Assembly: GCA_964626885.1 (NCBI GenBank)
Contig: CAZVJA010000287.1
Span: 1-5,202 of the forward strand
Direction of reading: 5' to 3'
DNA length: 5,202 bases
Source: CAZVJA01 sp964626885
GTDB taxonomy: Bacteria > Planctomycetota > Planctomycetia > Planctomycetales > Planctomycetaceae
Numbering within the stretch: position 1 is the stretch's first letter; each line of letters begins with the position of its first letter. Shown one piece after another: positions 1 through 5,202 of this stretch. A program made the translations under genes and the position numbers. A model generated the notes under the pieces. The model saw only the letters and a list, made by a program, of their open reading frames with translations. It searched no databases and had not been told where the DNA came from.

Positions 1-3
1 GAC

Positions 4-929
4 GTGGCTGACCTTTCCCATGAGTTCGCCTACATCAACTGGATTCGCGCCCATGCGCCTGTCCATCCGCGCGTGACACTGGGGATTGGGGACGATGCGG
101 CCTGTGTGAGCTTTCCGGCGGCATCGGAAGCACTCGTGGCTGTCGACATGCTGATGGAAGGAGTGCATTTCCGCTTTCCCGGCCTGTCGCCGCAAGACGT
201 TGGTCGCAAAGCGTTGGGAGTGAACCTAAGCGACATTGCGGCGATGGCGGGGAAGCCGCTGGCGGCGTTTGTGGGGGTGGCGCTCCCGCGATCGCGCGGC
301 ATGGATTTCGCCCGTGAAATTCACGAGGGATTGGAGCAGCTGGCCGAGCGGTATCATGTGACTGTCGCGGGGGGAGACACAAACATCTGGGACGGACCGC
401 TGGTCATCAGTGTGACGGTGGTCGGCGAATCGACGTCACGGGGGCGGGTGCGGCGAAAAGGTGCCCGGCAGGGGGATTGGATCTTCGTCACTGGAACGTT
501 GGGGGGGAGCCTGGCCGGCAAGCATGCGCAATTTGAGCCGCGCGTCGAGGAAGCGCTCCAGTTGCACGAGGCGGTCGACCTGCATGCGATGATCGATATC
601 AGCGACGGGCTGGCGGCCGACCTGCACCACATTCTGGATGAAAGCGAAGTCGGGGCAGCCATTCAGTCGGAGCGAATCCCGATTAGCGAGAGTGCGAGAG
701 AGAATCCCCGGGATCGATCGCCGCTGGAGCGGGCGCTCGGCGACGGAGAGGACTTCGAGCTGCTGTTTACGGTTTCGCCGGAAGATGGTGAGAAGCTGCT
801 CCGCCAGTCGCCAATTGCGATCCCGTTATCGCACATCGGCGAAATTACGTCCGCGAAAGACTGCGTACTCGTCGAGGGAGGGACGAGGCGACGGACGGCC
901 TTGACGCGGTGCGGGTGGGAGCACCGGTT

Positions 930-933
<4 letters not shown>
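4..933 (+). CDS. thiL: Thiamine-monophosphate kinase ThiL
   Basis: ThiL phosphorylates thiamine monophosphate with ATP to give thiamine diphosphate, the last step of cofactor synthesis, in the cytoplasm. The 309-residue protein has the family motifs in order: GIGDDAA (27-33), VDMLMEGVHF (47-56), NLSDIAAM (74-81), GGDT (123-126), DISDGL (198-203) and GDGEDFELL (247-255). The Asp-rich motifs are the known metal/nucleotide-binding elements of this PurM/AIR-synthase-like fold. It is slightly shorter than the E. coli protein (about 325), mainly through a shorter loop before the DISDGL motif; no key motif is missing. The GTG at 4 places the conserved Glu-Phe (7-8) near its usual distance from the N-terminus. 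Only three in-frame bases precede it and no ribosome binding site is visible, so an upstream start outside the window is possible. It is convergent with rpoN, overlapping by 4 bp, and is not part of the - strand operon. Confidence 0.95.
907..931 (+). terminator. Probable intrinsic terminator of thiL, stem inside the coding end
   Basis: A perfect 6-bp inverted repeat, CGGTGC (907-912) and GCACCG (921-926), encloses an 8-base loop and is followed by G and then TTTT (928-931) and AATATT. This is the layout of a rho-independent terminator for + strand transcription. The stem lies in the last thiL codons and the stop codon begins in the T tract. The T tract is short, so termination may be partial. 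On the - strand the same stem is followed by CGCGTCAAGG with no T run, so it should not act as an intrinsic terminator for rpoN. Confidence 0.45.
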
Positions 934-2420
<1,487 letters not shown>

Positions 2421-2425
2421 GATCG

Positions 2426-2429
2426 TCCT
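2426..2429 (-). promoter_or_regulatory. Shine-Dalgarno site of rpoN
   Basis: On the - strand AGGA lies five bases before the rpoN ATG (CAGGACGATC then ATG), which is good spacing. It supports this start codon and indicates that rpoN can be translated independently of recR, unlike the tightly overlapping genes upstream. Confidence 0.6.
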
Positions 2430-2497
2430 GTTTCCCGTGCGGCGGAAGGCCGGCTCATCGTGAGGCTTTGGAAGGTGCGGTGTGCGGCTGTGAGAGG

Positions 2498-3136
2498 CTA
2501 GAACTCCCGCCGACCCGTCAGGGCATCCGCCAGCATTTCCTTGTTAGCAAACTCTAGCACACTCCCCGAGGCGATCCCCCGGGCCAGTCGCGTGATCCGC
2601 ACCGGCTCATTCGCCAACAGGTTTGAGATGTAAAGAGCGGTGCCGTCCCCTTCGAGCGTCGGGTTTGTAGCCATTACAATCTCCTGGACTCCTTCATTCC
2701 TTACCCGTCGCACCAAAGCTGCAATCGTCAGATCCTCCGGACCAATCCCTTCCAGCGGCGAAATACGCCCCTGCAGGACGTGGTAGACCCCCTGGTACAC
2801 TCCCGCTGCTTCGAGGGCGGTAATATCCCTGGGCTGTTCAACGATGCAAATGACATGCCGATTGCGCCGCGCATCCGCGCAAATCGCGCAAAGTTCCCCT
2901 TCCGTCAAGTTGTAACACCGAGTGCAGGGGCGGACGGAGGATTTCACCGCCCGGATCGCCTCCGCGAGCTTGAGGGCCTCGTCGGTCGAGCACGAGAGGA
3001 TGTAATGGGCCAACCGCTCCGCCGATTTCCGCCCGATACCGGGAAGAGAGGCGAACTGGTCGACGAGGTTGCCGACCGACGGCCCATAGGGGTGCGGTCC
3101 ATTGTCAAAAGAATGACGCGCCATGGGAGGACTCAT
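2498..3136 (-). CDS. recR: Recombination mediator protein RecR
   Basis: RecR works with RecO and RecF to load RecA onto SSB-coated single-stranded DNA during gap repair; in known members it forms a ring-shaped tetramer clamp. The 212-residue protein shows the helix-hairpin-helix LPGIG (31-35) followed by KSAERLA, a four-Cys zinc finger (C71, C74, C83, C86; C-x2-C-x8-C-x2-C), a Toprim domain starting at VICIVEQPRD (95-104) with the later NPTLEGDGTALY segment (158-169), and the C-terminal GIASGSVLEFA element (187-197). The start chosen is the ATG sharing ATGA with the ybaB stop. It has only a poor Shine-Dalgarno, so translation is probably coupled to ybaB. A second ATG four codons later would also fit, since most RecR proteins begin nearer the helix-hairpin-helix. 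It belongs to the classical dnaX-ybaB-recR cluster. Confidence 0.97.
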   Translation of the reverse strand: MSPPMARHSFDNGPHPYGPSVGNLVDQFASLPGIGRKSAERLAHYILSCSTDEALKLAEAIRAVKSSVRPCTRCYNLTEGELCAICADARRNRHVICIVEQPRDITALEAAGVYQGVYHVLQGRISPLEGIGPEDLTIAALVRRVRNEGVQEIVMATNPTLEGDGTALYISNLLANEPVRITRLARGIASGSVLEFANKEMLADALTGRREF

Positions 3137-3501
3137 TCCGGCGAACCGGGACCGCCGAGCCCGAACTTGGACAGGGTTTCCTGCATCCCGGGGAGATCGA
3201 GCCCCCCTGTCAGCTTGCCCATTTCATCCGCTGCGGTCTGGCGGGCTTTTTCGAGCGCCTGATTGACTGCCGCGACGAGCAAGTCCTCGAGCATTTCTCG
3301 ATCGCCCGATTCGAACAATGACGGATCGATTTTCGCCCCGACGATCTGTTGCTGCCCAGTCGCTTCGATGACCACCATGCCGCCGCCGGCACTCCCTTCG
3401 ACGCGTAGACGGCCGAGATTTTCCTGCATCTCAGCCATGCGTTGTTGGATGGCTCCCGCCTGCTTCATCAGCGATGCGATGTTCCCCAATCCCTTGAGCA
3501 T
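3133..3501 (-). CDS. ybaB: YbaB/EbfC family nucleoid-associated DNA-binding protein
   Basis: Members of this family are small homodimeric DNA-binding proteins that associate with the nucleoid; in Borrelia the homologue EbfC binds DNA and affects expression. The 122-residue protein matches the family in length and pattern: an N-terminal amphipathic helix rich in Gln, Met and Lys (about 8-33), a central beta segment with VEGSAGGGMVVIEATGQQ (34-51), the ALEKARQTAADEMGKLTGG helix (82-100), and the typical C-terminal GGLDLPGM (99-106). It begins 6 bp after the dnaX stop and its TGA overlaps the recR ATG, so it is the middle gene of a coupled operon. The precise cellular role is unsettled even in model species. 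A link to RecR/DnaX function is suggested by conserved gene order only. Confidence 0.95.
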   Translation of the reverse strand: MLKGLGNIASLMKQAGAIQQRMAEMQENLGRLRVEGSAGGGMVVIEATGQQQIVGAKIDPSLFESGDREMLEDLLVAAVNQALEKARQTAADEMGKLTGGLDLPGMQETLSKFGLGGPGSPE

Positions 3502-3507
3502 AGAATG

Positions 3508-5202
3508 CTAACTTTCTTCCTGCGATGCAGACTTCAAGACGTCCCGTTTGATAACCGTCGCGCCGAAGATGCTTTTGGCTTGCTCGACGTACGGATCGTT
3601 TATTTCCTCCAGTGATTGGCGGGCTGTACTCGCTCCCGCCGCGGTTCCACGAGTCGTTGTGACTGGCGGGTCAGCCTTTTCGCCGGGCTCGGAATCGGCC
3701 AGACGGCAGACGATTGCCACCGGTCGGCCGACGACCTGCGAAACCAGCTTCTCCAAGCGAGCCCGCACGTCACTCCGTTCACAGTACTGCTTGCTGAAAT
3801 GATAGCTGCGAGGAAAAATCAAATCTAGCTGGTTTGGTCCGGAAATTGCTGTGTCGGAAACGACACGAACGTGGTCACGGAGCATATCCTGAATTTGGGA
3901 CATCACTTCCGTCCAGATCGCCAATTCTTGACCGGGACGAAACTCCAAGTGTGCAGCCGTTGAAGTCGCCGTAGAATTCCCAGTGTTATGCTTGCCGTTC
4001 GTCGGTTCCGGGGACACCTGGACAGCATTTTGCAGGTTTCTGTCGTGCGGCTGGTCTTCGCGAACGAACCTCGAAGCCGCGTTTGGGCCATCGGCAGATT
4101 GGTTCAATTGGCCGACGGTCGGCCTGGACGGGGGCTCCGGCTCCGCCCCCCGATGAGGTGACGAGGGACGTGCGGTAGGGGGGATCATCGGACGCGCTGT
4201 TTGCCCACTCACAGAGGTTGTGCGAGGCGAACCAGATGCCGCCGGGGGGGAACCCGATCGCAACTCCTGCACGAGCCGGCTCAACTCTTCCAAGTCTTCC
4301 AGCATCGAGATTCGCGCCACCGCCATTTCCGTGAGCGCCCGAGCCGAACTCGAACGGAACATTTTGGTCTTTGTCTCCGACAGAATCTGCAACGCGGCTA
4401 GAATGGTCTGCAATCCCCAGCGAGCCGCCTGATCGGCGAGGGTCGCGCGGCGCTGCTCGGAGATCGCCATCAGGCCGACCCCGTCCGCCCCCGCGGCGAG
4501 GATCATCAAGTCTCGCAGGTAGCCGATCAACTGATCGACGAACTCACCGAGTTGAACGCCGTCGGCCAGGGCATGATCGAGAATCGCGACCGCTTCACCC
4601 GCGCGCCGGCCGACCAGAGCTTCGACCATTTCGATCAGACGATCGTCCCCCGCGGTCCCCAGCAATCGATGGACATCTTCCGCCGTCAGCTTTTCCTGGC
4701 CGAACGCCAGGAGCTGATCGAACAGCGACTGGCTGTCGCGCATCGAACCGGCGGCTCGCCGTGCGACCAGTTCCAGCGCGTCGGGTTCGACCTGGTATCC
4801 CTCAATCTCGGCGATCTGCTGCAGCCGCCCGATGATGTTCATCGTCTCGATCGTGCCGAAATCGAATCGCTGGCAGCGGGAGAGGATCGTGTCGGGGACT
4901 TTGTTCGGCTCGGTGGTGCAGAAAACGAACTTGACGTTCGGCGGGGGTTCTTCGAGGGTTTTCAACAGCGCGTTGAACGCTTCCTTCGTGAGCATGTGGA
5001 CTTCGTCGATGATGTACATCTTGTGCCGCGTGCGCATCGACTTGACGTTGACGTTGGCCCGCAAGGTGCGGATGTCGTCGATACCGCGGTTCGACGCGCC
5101 GTCAATTTCCAGCACGTCGACATCATGCCCCGAAGTGATCCCTTCGCAGATATCGCACGTATTGCAGGGATCGCCGTCCACGGCGTTCGGGCAGTTGAGC
5201 GC
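3508..5202 (-). CDS. dnaX: DNA polymerase III subunit gamma/tau DnaX (5' end outside window)
   Basis: DnaX is the AAA+ ATPase motor of the clamp loader and, as tau, couples it to polymerase and helicase. The visible part is 564 codons. The frame stays open to the window edge, so a GTG at 5181 is an internal valine, not the start. Visible in order: zinc-binding cysteines C4, C13, C16, C19; Walker B IIDEVH (64-69); sensor 1 near CTTEPNKVP (95-103); SRC arginine finger R109; sensor 2 in GSMRDS (152-157); helical domain III to about 314; a Pro/Ser/Thr-rich linker (about 315-415); a C-terminal tau-like domain (about 425-500); and a tail with DPYVEQAKSIFGA (536-548). Cysteine, SRC and sensor 2 positions align with E. 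coli DnaX at an offset of 60, so about 60 residues with Walker A are missing. Full length would be near 625, a tau-sized protein. It is the first visible gene of the operon; its promoter is not in the window. Confidence 0.96.
   Translation of the reverse strand, partial: ALNCPNAVDGDPCNTCDICEGITSGHDVDVLEIDGASNRGIDDIRTLRANVNVKSMRTRHKMYIIDEVHMLTKEAFNALLKTLEEPPPNVKFVFCTTEPNKVPDTILSRCQRFDFGTIETMNIIGRLQQIAEIEGYQVEPDALELVARRAAGSMRDSQSLFDQLLAFGQEKLTAEDVHRLLGTAGDDRLIEMVEALVGRRAGEAVAILDHALADGVQLGEFVDQLIGYLRDLMILAAGADGVGLMAISEQRRATLADQAARWGLQTILAALQILSETKTKMFRSSSARALTEMAVARISMLEDLEELSRLVQELRSGSPPAASGSPRTTSVSGQTARPMIPPTARPSSPHRGAEPEPPSRPTVGQLNQSADGPNAASRFVREDQPHDRNLQNAVQVSPEPTNGKHNTGNSTATSTAAHLEFRPGQELAIWTEVMSQIQDMLRDHVRVVSDTAISGPNQLDLIFPRSYHFSKQYCERSDVRARLEKLVSQVVGRPVAIVCRLADSEPGEKADPPVTTTRGTAAGASTARQSLEEINDPYVEQAKSIFGATVIKRDVLKSASQEES
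3516..3521 (-). promoter_or_regulatory. Distant, weak Shine-Dalgarno for ybaB
   Basis: AGGAAG on the - strand lies inside the end of dnaX, 14 bases before the ybaB ATG, which is longer than the usual 5-9. No better purine-rich site lies closer. Ribosomes finishing dnaX 6 bp away are therefore the likelier source of ybaB translation (coupling). Confidence 0.3.
4110..4150. repeat. Two adjacent GC-rich inverted repeats in the dnaX linker
   Basis: The + strand reads GGCCGAC-G-GTCGGCC at 4110-4124, a perfect 7-bp inverted repeat about one base. It is followed by GGGGGC (4130-4135) pairing with GCCCCC (4145-4150) across a 9-base loop. Both lie in the Pro-rich linker of dnaX and could fold in its mRNA. 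No T tract follows on either strand, so they are not intrinsic terminators. They may simply reflect GC-rich Pro/Arg/Gly codons. Confidence 0.4.
4209..4268 (-). other. Candidate frameshift/slippage site in dnaX (gamma-like product)
   Basis: On the coding strand seven consecutive C (4250-4244) span the zero-frame codons TCC CCC CCG, just after domain III. An SD-like AGGAG (4268-4264) precedes the run by 13 bases. In the +1 frame (equally, loss of one C in the transcript) translation ends at TGA (4211-4209) after 11 codons, giving a product of about 390 residues that keeps the ATPase and domain III but lacks the tau part. A -1 shift on C_CCC_CCG would instead add about 85 codons before TAA at 3988-3986. 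No stimulatory stem is evident right after the run. E. coli and Thermus dnaX are known to make a short form by slippage, but use here is only inferred. Confidence 0.3.

Noticed and set aside
501..507. G7 run in thiL (TTG GGG GGG), a possible slippage or phase-variation tract
   Set aside because: It encodes the normal glycine pair in the TGTLGGS segment of this housekeeping enzyme, the frame is intact, and nothing nearby suggests a functional alternative product.
2421..2497. Possible promoter or terminator in the recR-rpoN spacer
   Set aside because: The only stem is CTCA-CGA-TGAG (4 bp, no T tract), and no clear -35/-10 or sigma-54 -24/-12 consensus is visible.
3903..4091. Small 62-codon - strand open frame within dnaX
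   Set aside because: It is an out-of-frame reading of the dnaX linker. It begins well past the +1 stop at 4209, so it would not be reached by frameshifting at the C7 run, and it resembles no known protein.
4371..4835. + strand open frame of 154 codons opposite dnaX
   Set aside because: It is Arg/Pro/Ser-rich with no domain, as expected for the reverse complement of a GC-rich gene.
5179..5181. GTG as the start codon of dnaX
   Set aside because: The upstream in-frame codons encode ALNCPNA, which includes the first zinc-binding cysteine. The true start and Walker A must lie beyond the window edge.

Overview
The window carries five recognisable housekeeping genes with almost no non-coding DNA. 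One gene, thiL (thiamine-monophosphate kinase), is on the + strand at the left edge. The other four are on the - strand and read right to left in the order dnaX (5' end outside the window), ybaB/ebfC, recR, rpoN. The DNA is moderately GC-rich. The RpoN protein has a glutamine/methionine-rich N-terminus with a doubled QQMK motif, an acidic Region II of a particular style, and a C-terminus ending in RQRREY. From memory of the family this fits Planctomycetota. That assignment is an inference; no rRNA or other marker is present to prove it.

Layout. 4-933 (+): thiL, closed by a likely intrinsic terminator whose stem lies inside its last codons. 930-2420 (-): rpoN, sigma-54, tail to tail with thiL; the two stop codons share the bases TTAA. 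2421-2497: a 77-bp spacer with a Shine-Dalgarno for rpoN and no clear terminator or promoter. 2498-3136 (-): recR. 3133-3501 (-): ybaB/ebfC, overlapping recR by ATGA. 3508-5202 (-): dnaX, 6 bp upstream of ybaB, missing about 60 N-terminal codons including Walker A. No stretch over 300 bases lacks a gene, and I see no tRNA, rRNA, CRISPR array or mobile element.

How the genes fit together. dnaX-ybaB-recR is a widely conserved replication/recombination cluster: the clamp-loader subunit, a nucleoid-associated DNA-binding protein, and the RecFOR-pathway mediator. Tight spacing and overlap suggest one transcript with translational coupling. Here rpoN follows at the 3' end, so the specialised sigma factor may be partly co-transcribed with replication/repair genes. 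thiL is an unrelated convergent neighbour acting in thiamine diphosphate synthesis.

The window looks like ordinary core genome, and I found no new multi-gene system. The most interesting candidate is a seven-C run in dnaX exactly where domain III gives way to the Pro-rich linker. It has an SD-like AGGAG 13 nt upstream and a +1-frame stop 11 codons downstream. This could make a short, gamma-like clamp-loader subunit by frameshifting or transcript slippage. It is a testable hypothesis, not a demonstrated feature.
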